From Desulfuromonas sp. (GTDB lineage Bacteria; Desulfobacterota; Desulfuromonadia; Desulfuromonadales; SZUA-401): a stretch of 11,273 bases of DNA. Where the stretch lies: contig PKUI01000173.1 in the NCBI GenBank assembly GCA_002869605.1, positions 1 through 11,273 on the forward strand. Direction: 5' to 3'. The notes under the pieces were generated by a model. That model was not told where the DNA came from, did no database searches, and was given only the letters and a program-made list of their open reading frames with translations. Position numbers and translations under genes: made by a program. Shown here piece by piece: positions 1 to 5,814 of the stretch (its first letter is position 1; each line of letters begins with the position of its first letter).

Positions 1-104
1 AGGCAGAGCGCGCCGACCATGTGATCGACAACGGTGGCAGTCTTGAGGTCTTGCGTGGTCAGGTCGAGACGCTGTTCAGGGAACTGGCGGTTGACGAGGG
101 TTGA
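1..104 (+). CDS. coaE: Dephospho-CoA kinase, C-terminal end (5' truncated by window)
   Basis: Only the last 33 codons are present, read in the frame that starts at position 3 and stops with TGA at 102-104. The peptide begins AERADHVIDNGGSLEVLRGQ. The pattern A-D-x-V-I-D-N-x-G-S-L-E followed by an amphipathic helix is the usual C-terminus of dephospho-CoA kinase, where the last strand and helix close the P-loop kinase fold. The enzyme phosphorylates the 3'-hydroxyl of dephospho-CoA with ATP, the final step of coenzyme A synthesis in the cytoplasm. The catalytic P-loop lies outside the window, so the call rests on the tail alone. The gene converges on the esterase at 116-925 with 11 nt between stops, and no terminator hairpin is visible in that gap. 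Confidence 0.82.
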   Translation, partial: AERADHVIDNGGSLEVLRGQVETLFRELAVDEG

Positions 105-115
105 GCCTCTTCTAT

Positions 116-925
116 CTACCCTTGCTGACCGGGGTTTGCAGCATTCTTTTCCCGCGCCAGGAAGAACTCGAGGCAGACCTGGATGATCTCGTTCCGTTTC
201 GGGTTGTCGTCGCCGAGCATGGTGTGAGGCACCTCCTCCCCAAACAGCTCCAGCTTCTTCTCACTGCTGCCGAGCCGTTCGAACAGCCGGATGGCGCTGC
301 GGTGGTCGGCTGTTTTGTCCCCTTCGCTTGCCAGAACCAGTGCCGGTGAGTCCAGTTGCGGCAACAGGCGCCGCACCTCGGCGATCAGCTGCATCAGCTG
401 GTGAATCGCCTTGAGCGGACGCCGGGCGTAGTAAAAGGGAGTCAGTTCCGCTTCGATTTGGCGGGTTTCGTAGGGGAGCAGGTGGCGCAGCAGCCAGACG
501 AAGGGGGCGAGGGGGTGGTGCAGACGCAGGAAGGGTGCCATCAGGACCATGCCGTCATGGGTGAACTCCCTGGATGCTGCAAGCAGCGCCAGAGCACCGG
601 TGCTGATGCCGGCTGCGTAGACCCTGGGGGTGCGTGTGGCGGCGATGTTGAGCGCTGCCTTAACCGTGGCAACCCACTCCCGGTAGCTGCGTGTGGAGAG
701 ATCTTCCGGGGAGGTTCCATGGCCGGGGAGTCGCACTCCGAGAGCGGCGTAACCATGCTCTAGCAGGGCTTCGCCCAGCGGCCGCATCTCACGTGGCGTG
801 GCCGAAAAGCCATGCACCAGAACGACGCTGGCGCGTGCTGGCTTTTCAGGTTCGAGCCAAAACGGGAAGTTTTCTTCGTGGGTGACCCCTTCCCGGTGGG
901 CGAGGTCGATAAAGTCCTTGAACAT
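116..925 (-). CDS. Alpha/beta-hydrolase, carboxylesterase / monoacylglycerol-lipase-like
   Basis: This 269-residue protein has the alpha/beta-hydrolase fold and probably hydrolyses carboxylic esters or short acylglycerols in the cytoplasm; no signal peptide or membrane segment is visible. The visible signs are an oxyanion-hole HG at 39-40 (VVLVHGF), LPGHG at 66-70, the nucleophile elbow GISTG at 106-110 with Ser108, a candidate acid Asp203 in SEGDKTADH, and the base His234 in VPHTM. This order and spacing match the Est30-like carboxylesterases, whose usual length is about 250 residues. The start at 925 is an ATG preceded by GGGAAAGAAG, a moderate ribosome site. A TACAAT hexamer on the minus strand at 968-973 could be a -10 box, but no good -35 accompanies it. 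The gene is monocistronic: it converges with coaE downstream, and the upstream side is a long repeat. The substrate cannot be told from sequence. Confidence 0.85.
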   Translation of the reverse strand: MFKDFIDLAHREGVTHEENFPFWLEPEKPARASVVLVHGFSATPREMRPLGEALLEHGYAALGVRLPGHGTSPEDLSTRSYREWVATVKAALNIAATRTPRVYAAGISTGALALLAASREFTHDGMVLMAPFLRLHHPLAPFVWLLRHLLPYETRQIEAELTPFYYARRPLKAIHQLMQLIAEVRRLLPQLDSPALVLASEGDKTADHRSAIRLFERLGSSEKKLELFGEEVPHTMLGDDNPKRNEIIQVCLEFFLAREKNAANPGQQG

Positions 926-1048
926 CTTCTTTCCCGGGTATCAGATTGCGTTGTCGAGTATCTGCCCATTGTAACCGGTTTTGTGGTAGGCAGGGGCCAA
1001 GGTGCGGTTTTGCTTAACGTTAACACCGCCGGGGGCGCCCGGCAGCGC

Positions 1049-1080
1049 CTTACTTTCTTTAGACGCGTAAAGAAAGTAAG
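1049..1080. repeat. End-module hairpin, locus 1 left
   Basis: CTTACTTTCTTT (1049-1060) pairs perfectly with AAAGAAAGTAAG (1069-1080) around an 8-nt loop that contains the palindrome ACGCGT. It is followed by GCAAAGAAAC, as in the other modules. Relative to the hairpin at 1402-1433 the stem differs in both arms, yet pairing is kept. Confidence 0.85.
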
Positions 1081-1290
1081 CAAAGAAACGCGCCCGACCT
1101 CCTTGCCCGCCATAGAGCGGCGGGTACCCTACGCAACAACGCTTCCCGCCGGGCCTTCGCCATTCGCTGCGCTCAACTCTTCGGCCTGTTTCGGCGTGAA
1201 GCGTCGCTGCTCCGGCGGCGTCACACGGGGTAGGGGAGAGGCTTTGACCGTTCCACTGCCTTTATGGGGCCCCGTGTGCAGTCATCGAGT

Positions 1291-1350
1291 GCCGGGGTTT
1301 TAATCTTGCCGTCTGGCGAGCACGCGAGCCGGCTGGATTAAAACCCCGGC
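1291..1350. repeat. Inner palindrome of locus 1
   Basis: GCCGGGGTTTTAATC (1291-1305) is a perfect inverted copy of GATTAAAACCCCGGC (1336-1350), with a 30-nt loop. The equivalent at 8261-8320 keeps only the TTTTAATC/GATTAAAA core and an outer CCGG, so this part is less constrained than the end hairpins. Confidence 0.8.
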
Positions 1351-1401
1351 TAGCGAGGGTACCCGATCGTCGGGTGACGGAGTTCGGGGTGCCTTCTTTT
1401 G

Positions 1402-1433
1402 CTTACTTTTCTTGGGCAAGCAAGAAAAGTAAG
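1402..1433. repeat. End-module hairpin, locus 1 right
   Basis: CTTACTTTTCTTG (1402-1414) pairs perfectly with CAAGAAAAGTAAG (1421-1433) around a 6-nt loop. The module is in the opposite orientation to the one at 1049-1080, so the two face each other across the element. Confidence 0.85.
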
Positions 1434-1510
1434 GCGCTGCCGGGCGCCCCCGGCGGTTTAGATTGACCTGCCTGTGGCACCTGTTCCTTGGCGTTTACCA
1501 CAGCGCCACC

Positions 1511-1543
1511 AAAAAAGCCCCTGCAGAGAACTGCAGGGGCTTT
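1511..1543 (-). terminator. Rho-independent terminator of the IclR gene
   Basis: AAAGCCCCTGCAG (1514-1526) and CTGCAGGGGCTTT (1531-1543) form a perfect 13-bp stem with a 4-nt loop. On the minus strand the stem is followed by a run of six T (plus-strand A at 1511-1516). It sits 19 nt beyond the IclR stop codon, the expected place for its terminator. The other strand has only a broken T run, so activity on the plus strand would be weaker. Confidence 0.9.
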
Positions 1544-1562
1544 GTGTTTCAGTGATCTGATG

Positions 1563-2342
1563 CTACTTGTGATAACCAAGCCGGGTCGAGAGTTCCTCGG
1601 CCGAGTCCATCACCAGCGGGATCAGCTCTTTTTCGATCCGCTCCATGGGGAAACGCATGGCAGGCCCGGAGAGCGACAGGGCGCCGATGATTCGGCGGGT
1701 GTAGTCGCGGATCGGGGCGGCGACACAGCGTACGCCGAGGTCGAGTTCCTCATCGTCGATAGCGTAGCCCTGCTTGGCGATTTCGGCCAGTTGCTTCTTG
1801 AGCGTGGCGCGATCGGCGAGGGTTGTCTCGGTGTGTGCCTTGAGCTCGGGCGGCAGGTTCTCCTCGAGTTCTTCGTCGCTCAAGAAGGCGAGTTGAACCT
1901 TGCCTGCGGCGGTGCAGTAGGCCGGCAGCCGTGAGCCGACGCGGGAGACAACGCGAACCGTCAGGTCGGTCTCGACCACGTCGAGGTAGACGCTGTAGCC
2001 TTCCTTGAAGATCACTACGTAGGAGGTCTCGTTGCTTTCGGCCACCATATTTTCGAGGATCGGTTTGGCTTGGCGCAGCAGCCCCATCTGTTTGATGAAG
2101 GTTTGGCCGAGTTCCAGCGACTTGAGTCCAAGGCGGTAGTTTTCCGTGGCCCTGTTCTGTTCGATGTAGCCCCTTGATTCGAGGGTGGCGAGCAGGCGGA
2201 AGACGTTATTCTTGTGGAGCTTCAGGCGCTTGGAGAGCTCGGTGACGCCCAGTTCGTCTACGTCGTCGTGGAACTGCTCGAGCAGGTCAAGGGCATGCGA
2301 GACAGCCTGAATGATATATTCAGATTTATCTTTTTTGGCCAT
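1563..2342 (-). CDS. IclR-family transcriptional regulator
   Basis: This 259-residue regulator has an N-terminal winged helix-turn-helix (about 31-63: LGVTELSKRLKLHKNNVFRL, then LESRGYIEQ). A GAF-like IclR effector-binding domain follows (about 78-259), with the family signatures YCTAAGKVQLAFL at 142-154 and EELDLGVRCVAAPI at 198-211. Such proteins bind DNA as dimers or tetramers and respond to small metabolites, often aromatic or organic acids. I chose the ATG at 2342 because MAKKDKSEYIIQAVSHALDLLEQF matches the N-terminus I recall for Geobacter IclR proteins, and because both candidate promoters would give a leader before it. A TTG at 2411 would add 23 non-typical residues. The gene diverges from the UspA gene and ends at a clear terminator. 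The symporter operon at 3118-5780 is a plausible target, but that is inference. Confidence 0.9.
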   Translation of the reverse strand: MAKKDKSEYIIQAVSHALDLLEQFHDDVDELGVTELSKRLKLHKNNVFRLLATLESRGYIEQNRATENYRLGLKSLELGQTFIKQMGLLRQAKPILENMVAESNETSYVVIFKEGYSVYLDVVETDLTVRVVSRVGSRLPAYCTAAGKVQLAFLSDEELEENLPPELKAHTETTLADRATLKKQLAEIAKQGYAIDDEELDLGVRCVAAPIRDYTRRIIGALSLSGPAMRFPMERIEKELIPLVMDSAEELSTRLGYHK

Positions 2343-2358
2343 GATTTGATAGTCTTTC

Positions 2359-2374
2359 TGCAATAATGTGCAAT
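2359..2374. promoter_or_regulatory. Possible operator: TGCAAT direct repeat with 10-bp period
   Basis: TGCAAT occurs at 2359-2364 and again at 2369-2374, exactly one helical turn apart, within the leader between the minus-strand promoters and the IclR start codon. Same-face direct repeats in this position could serve autoregulation. The motif is short and AT-rich, so chance is a real alternative. Confidence 0.25.
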
Positions 2375-2419
2375 GACAATGGACAGATGCCAGTTGTAAC
2401 CTGACAGGCAAACCCCTTC

Positions 2420-2448
2420 ATCTAAATGATTTCCCCTATGCTTGTCAA
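2420..2448 (-). promoter_or_regulatory. Candidate sigma70 promoter (proximal) for IclR gene
   Basis: Read on the minus strand, TTGACA (2448-2443) is followed after 17 nt by TTAGAT (2425-2420). The -35 is perfect; the -10 matches at only three positions, including the final A and T. Transcripts would start near 2413, giving a leader of about 70 nt to the ATG at 2342. Confidence 0.4.
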
Positions 2449-2518
2449 GTTCTGGCGGCCAATATTTGCTGCATGTAGCCTTGCGCTCTATGGGGCTGCG
2501 TCTAGATAGTTCCTGGTA

Positions 2519-2547
2519 ATTTTAAAATGGCGTTTTGAAAATGTCAA
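2519..2547 (-). promoter_or_regulatory. Strong candidate sigma70 promoter (distal) for IclR gene
   Basis: Read on the minus strand, TTGACA (2547-2542) and TAAAAT (2524-2519) are separated by exactly 17 nt. That is a perfect -35, a five-of-six -10 and ideal spacing, in an AT-rich stretch. Transcription would start near 2512, about 170 nt before the IclR start codon. Confidence 0.65.
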
Positions 2548-2591
2548 CAAGTAGAAGTGACTAACCTTATGATCCTAAGTGTTTCATGTGG

Positions 2592-2620
2592 TTGACAGGT
2601 TTTTGGTGTTTGGATAGAGT
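2592..2620 (+). promoter_or_regulatory. Candidate sigma70 promoter for the UspA gene
   Basis: TTGACA (2592-2597) is followed after 17 nt by TAGAGT (2615-2620), about 30 nt upstream of the UspA start codon. A palindrome GCAT-TG-ATGC (2621-2630) covers the expected transcription start and could be an operator. The promoter points away from the two IclR-directed promoters. Confidence 0.6.
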
Positions 2621-2650
2621 GCATTGATGCTCTATTTAGATAGGTGAGAC

Positions 2651-3103
2651 ATGCTGAACTTGAATAAAAAAATCGTCGTTGCTATCGACGGTTCACCGCA
2701 GTCGGACAAGGCCGCCGAAGAGGCGGTGCGTCTCGCCGCCAGCAGCAGCCGCAGCTTTCGCAGTACCGTGCACGCCGTGATGGTTCTGCCGAGCATGCGG
2801 ACCCCCTCCTTTACCGATTTTTTCCCCAACATTCCGGCGACCGAACGGGAAGACTGGGAACAGCAACGTCAGCGGATCTTCTACGTGGTCGAAAAAGCGG
2901 CCCGTGAAGCCGAGGTGCAGCTCGAAAACCATGTCATCTACGGCGAGCCGGTCGAAGAGATTCTCAACTTTGTCGAGGAACAGCAGATCGACGTGATCGT
3001 CATCGGCTCCTCCGGCAAGGGTCGGGTTCGCCGCGCGCTGCTCGGCAGCGTCTCTTCCAAGGTCGCCATGCACGCCCGCTGTTCGGTCTACATCGTCCGT
3101 TGA
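2651..3103 (+). CDS. Universal stress protein, UspA family, ATP-binding type
   Basis: The 150-residue product is a single Usp domain of usual length. It opens with KKIVVAIDGSPQSDKA (Asp13 at the first strand end, the usual adenine-side position) and ends with the nucleotide-binding loop G-x2-G-x9-G-S at 119-133 (GSSG, then GS), followed by SSKVAMHARCSVYIVR. This loop marks the ATP-binding MJ0577-like branch rather than the non-binding E. coli UspA branch. Usp proteins form cytoplasmic dimers and help cells survive growth arrest and stress; exact roles differ. AGGTGA at 2642-2647 supports the ATG at 2651. The gene converges with the TIM-barrel gene, with 14 nt between stops and no hairpin between them. 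It has its own promoter-like site, so its link to the neighbouring transport operon is unproven. Confidence 0.92.
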   Translation: MLNLNKKIVVAIDGSPQSDKAAEEAVRLAASSSRSFRSTVHAVMVLPSMRTPSFTDFFPNIPATEREDWEQQRQRIFYVVEKAAREAEVQLENHVIYGEPVEEILNFVEEQQIDVIVIGSSGKGRVRRALLGSVSSKVAMHARCSVYIVR

Positions 3104-3117
3104 TTTCCAGTGACAAT

Positions 3118-3903
3118 TTAGCCGCGAGTCTCCGTGCGCAGGTAGTCGAGCACCACGGCGAGGCTCTCCACGATCTCCACTTGCCGTTCCGGAAGCTCCG
3201 CAGGCGAAAGCTCAAGGGTGATGGTGGCGTCGTAACCGGTTTCGCGCAGGTGGTTGAGGAAGCGCGTCAGCGGCAGCACGCCATGACCCGGGAGCAGGTG
3301 CTCACGACCGTAGCCGTAGTCGGAGAAGTGGATGTTGCGCATCCTGCCGGTGTTGTAGAAGCGGTGAAAGTCGTGGATGAAGTTGGCCCTTGATGAACCC
3401 ATGTGCGCGGTATCGAAGGTCATCAGCAGGTTGTGGCTTTCCATGAACTCGATCATCTTGTCGGTGCTGGCGAGGACGTAGGGGTTGACGCCGAGCGGCC
3501 CCGAGCAGGGCATGTTCTCGATGGTCACCAGTACCTCGTTGCCGGCCAGCTCCCGCTGCATGTCGGTGAGCCCTTTCAGCCAGGTCCAGAAACGGAGTTC
3601 GAGTGCTAACCACGCCGGGGGGTGAAAGTTGACCAGCGGAACCCCGGTTTCGCGCGCCAGGTGGATGGTGCGCTGCAGCTGCTCGATGCGATTCCCCCAG
3701 TTGTCGAGGATCAGAAATGGTGCATGCAGCGCGGCGACCGGATGGATCTTCTGCAGTTGACGGATCATGGTCGCGTTGTCGCCGTACTGGAAGTCGTAGT
3801 TGATGATGATCTCGACGCCGTCAAAACCGACCTCTCCTGCAATCTCGAAGATGTTTTCGAGAGGGAGGGTGTAGAGGCTGCCGGCGGAGAGGATCTGTTT
3901 CAT
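3118..3903 (-). CDS. Sugar phosphate isomerase/epimerase-like TIM-barrel protein (AP endonuclease 2 superfamily)
   Basis: This 261-residue protein has the xylose-isomerase-like (AP_endonuc_2) TIM-barrel pattern. Metal-ligand candidates appear at strand ends in order: Glu31 (GVEIII), His60 (LHAPF), His94 (NFHPP), Glu129 (TIENM), Asp164 and His167 (TFDTAHMG), His192 (IHFSD), His207 (LPGHG) and Glu231 (LELSP). The set resembles that of hydroxypyruvate isomerase, IolE and endonuclease IV relatives. Members act on sugars, keto acids or inositol intermediates with a divalent metal; the substrate here is unknown. A DNA-repair role is less likely than isomerase or epimerase. The ATG at 3903 has only a weak CAGGT ribosome site and begins 15 nt after the symporter stop, so translation probably depends on the shared transcript. 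The context suggests that it handles what the symporter imports. Confidence 0.82.
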   Translation of the reverse strand: MKQILSAGSLYTLPLENIFEIAGEVGFDGVEIIINYDFQYGDNATMIRQLQKIHPVAALHAPFLILDNWGNRIEQLQRTIHLARETGVPLVNFHPPAWLALELRFWTWLKGLTDMQRELAGNEVLVTIENMPCSGPLGVNPYVLASTDKMIEFMESHNLLMTFDTAHMGSSRANFIHDFHRFYNTGRMRNIHFSDYGYGREHLLPGHGVLPLTRFLNHLRETGYDATITLELSPAELPERQVEIVESLAVVLDYLRTETRG

Positions 3904-3918
3904 GACGCGACCTGCCGC

Positions 3919-5439
3919 TTAGGGTTCGTGGACCGTGTCGACCAGCAGTTGGTGAATACGGGGCGACGGCGCAGGTGTGAGCAGCGACACGATGATGATC
4001 ACCAGTCCGACCAGCGGCGCACCGATCAGTGCCGAGGAGGTCGGCGGCAGCACGGCACCGAGCAGCGGGTGGTTGCTCCACAGCAGGCTGCCGATGGTGA
4101 TGGCGCAGCCGGTCAACATGCCGGCTACCGCGCCGTGCTTGTTGGCCCGCTCCCACCAGATACCGAGCAAGAACACCGGGAACAGGGTATTGCCGGCCAG
4201 CGCGAAGGCGAGCGCCGCGATTTCGGCGATCAGCCCGGGCGGGTTGATCGCCAGACCGACGACCAGCAGCGCCAGCACCAGGGTGGCGACCTTGGCCACC
4301 CGCACGCGGTGGCGTTCATTGGCGCGGGGGTTGATGATGCGATAGTAGATGTCGTAGGAGAAGGCCCCGGCGCCGGTGATCAACAGCCCCGAGAGGGTGT
4401 AGAAGGCGGCGCTGATTGCCCCGACTGCGACGATCCCGGTCAGCCATTCGGGCAGCCCGGCCCACTCGCCGGCGTAGACCACGATCAAATCGGCCACCTG
4501 CCGCGCCTGCTCGGCGTCGAGGTGCAGGCCGTTGCGCAGCTGCCAGACATTGGCGAAGGCGGCAAAGGCCGGCGCACTCCAGTAGAGCAGGCCGATAAAG
4601 AAGATTCCCCAGACCACGCTCCAGCGGGCATCGCGGATATTGCGCACGGTGTAGAAGCGCGACAGCACGTGCGGTAAGCCAGCGGTGCCGACCATCAGGG
4701 TGAAGCAGAGCGCCATCCACTGGTAGGGGGTGCCGAAGGCCCACGGGAAGGTGTACTGCGACTGGGCCGCGGTCGCCAGTTCTTGAAGCGCTTCGCCGTA
4801 GCTGACCTGCGGCAGCAGCCAGCCGAAGCCAAGGTGTTTGGCGAGCACCATCAGCGGCACCAGGAAGGTGAGCAGCAGCACTGCGTACTGGAACTGCTGG
4901 TTGCGCGAGGCCCCCAGCGTCCCGGCGACGACCATGTAGCCGATCACCAGGATGGCGCCGAGCAGCAAGGCGCGGGTGTAGCCGATGCCGAAGATCCAGC
5001 TGAAAATCAGGCCGATCCCCTTGAACTGGGCGACGCAGTAGATCAGGCTGATGGTGACGGTGATCAGGGCCGAGAGGACCCGCGCCGTGTCGCTCTCGTA
5101 GCGGTCACCGACGAACTCCGGCGCGGTGTACTTGCCGAAGCGGCGCAGCTGCCCGGCCATCAGCACCAGCAGCAGCACGTAGCCGCCGGTCCAGCCGATG
5201 ACGAAGGCGAGGGCGAAGTAGCCCTTGAGGAAGAACACCCCGGCGATGCCGAGGAACGAGGCGGCGCTCATCCAGTTCGAGGCGATCGCCGCGCCGATCC
5301 CCATGTGTCCCGGCGAGCGGTGGCTCACCAAGTAATATTCGCGGCCGGTGCGCCGGCCGATCAGGCCGACGAACAGAAACAGGGCAAACAGGGCCGCCAG
5401 AGTCAACAGCGGCGCGATGCGCAGGTGGGCTTCGATCAT
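3919..5439 (-). CDS. Sodium:solute symporter (SSS family), acetate/organic-acid permease-like large subunit
   Basis: The 506-residue protein is an inner-membrane symporter with about 13 hydrophobic segments and short loops. SSS signs include the N-terminal GRRTGREYYLVSHRSPG, SAASFLG (58-64) in the second helix, where the sodium-site helix of this family begins, FGKYTAPEFVGDRY (101-114), and SLIYCVAQFKGIGLI (131-145). Paired with the DUF4212 subunit upstream, it fits the VC_2705-type symporters related to ActP, which take up acetate or other small carboxylates with sodium. The start overlaps the small-subunit stop by 4 nt (ATGA), and GGAGG at 5445-5449 precedes it. The C-terminus is intact (VDTVHEP). 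The true substrate is not shown by sequence; acetate is attractive because Desulfuromonadia live on it. Confidence 0.88.
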   Translation of the reverse strand: MIEAHLRIAPLLTLAALFALFLFVGLIGRRTGREYYLVSHRSPGHMGIGAAIASNWMSAASFLGIAGVFFLKGYFALAFVIGWTGGYVLLLVLMAGQLRRFGKYTAPEFVGDRYESDTARVLSALITVTISLIYCVAQFKGIGLIFSWIFGIGYTRALLLGAILVIGYMVVAGTLGASRNQQFQYAVLLLTFLVPLMVLAKHLGFGWLLPQVSYGEALQELATAAQSQYTFPWAFGTPYQWMALCFTLMVGTAGLPHVLSRFYTVRNIRDARWSVVWGIFFIGLLYWSAPAFAAFANVWQLRNGLHLDAEQARQVADLIVVYAGEWAGLPEWLTGIVAVGAISAAFYTLSGLLITGAGAFSYDIYYRIINPRANERHRVRVAKVATLVLALLVVGLAINPPGLIAEIAALAFALAGNTLFPVFLLGIWWERANKHGAVAGMLTGCAITIGSLLWSNHPLLGAVLPPTSSALIGAPLVGLVIIIVSLLTPAPSPRIHQLLVDTVHEP

Positions 5440-5780
5440 CGCTCCCTCCGTGGATCACGTCCGCGGTAGCGGCGGGAGAGGCGATCGATCACCGAGTTGA
5501 AGGCGAAACAGAGCACGATGAAGCAGATGATCAGGAACTGGCCGGTGAACCAGTAGTGGAGCGGGAAGCCGAACACCGCGCCCTCGGTGAGCGGTCCCCG
5601 ACCGGATGGGGCCTGCTGGTTGAGGACCAGCAGCAGCTGGAAACCGAAGGTGAGCAGACCCCACAGCAGCAGCATGAGGCAGATCAGCAGCACCTCCTTG
5701 CGCATGTAGCCAGGGCGGGGGCGAAAGAAGTTGATCGGTACGTCTGGCTTTTCGGGGGGTGGGGCTGGCGATTGTGGCAT
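5436..5780 (-). CDS. DUF4212 family symporter small subunit
   Basis: This 114-residue protein has a Pro-rich cytoplasmic start, then INFFRPRPGYMRKEV, two hydrophobic segments (about 29-53 and 74-95), and a basic tail (DRLSRRYRGRDPRRER). The first helix ends in LLTFGFQLLL and the second begins after FPLHYWFTGQF, the usual layout of DUF4212 (YjcH-like) partners of SSS symporters. It is thought to help assembly or activity of the large subunit; the mechanism is not known. A perfect AGGAGG (5787-5792) lies 6 nt before the ATG at 5780, the strongest ribosome site in this gene run. The truD stop is only 34 nt upstream, with no hairpin and no good promoter between. Read-through from truD is therefore likely unless a promoter lies inside truD. 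Confidence 0.87.
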   Translation of the reverse strand: MPQSPAPPPEKPDVPINFFRPRPGYMRKEVLLICLMLLLWGLLTFGFQLLLVLNQQAPSGRGPLTEGAVFGFPLHYWFTGQFLIICFIVLCFAFNSVIDRLSRRYRGRDPRRER

Positions 5781-5814
5781 GCTCTCCCTCCTGGTGCGAC
5801 CGGTGACGGTCGGT

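Larger units (their letters stand above)
1026..1456. repeat. Palindromic repeat locus 1: element with 31-bp perfect terminal inverted repeats
   Basis: This fills most of the 637-nt gene-free stretch between the esterase and the IclR gene. Arms 1026-1056 and 1426-1456 are perfect 31-bp inverted copies; they start CCGCCGGGGGCGCCCGG and run inward to CGCCTTACTTT. Each arm leads into a hairpin (1049-1080 and 1402-1433), and the interior holds further palindromes: 1291-1350, and CACACGGGG at 1222-1230 pairing with CCCCGTGTG at 1270-1278. Read on the minus strand from 1456, the first 195 nt or so match the plus strand from 8154 at about nine of ten bases. No transposase or credible gene lies inside. 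It could be a non-autonomous mobile element (MITE or REP-like) or a structural or termination element. The sequence does not decide between these. Confidence 0.85.

Noticed and set aside
1026..1456. CRISPR array or insertion sequence
   Set aside because: There are no regularly spaced direct repeats with unique spacers, and no transposase reading frame lies between the inverted ends.
2343..2411. IclR protein starting at the TTG at 2411
   Set aside because: It would add 23 residues unlike other IclR proteins, and the proximal promoter would leave almost no leader. The ATG at 2342 fits family length and N-terminus.
3622..4677. Open frame of 351 codons on the plus strand
   Set aside because: It is antisense to the TIM-barrel and symporter genes. 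The translation is rich in Gln, Asp and His with no fold pattern, while the minus strand gives well-conserved motifs.
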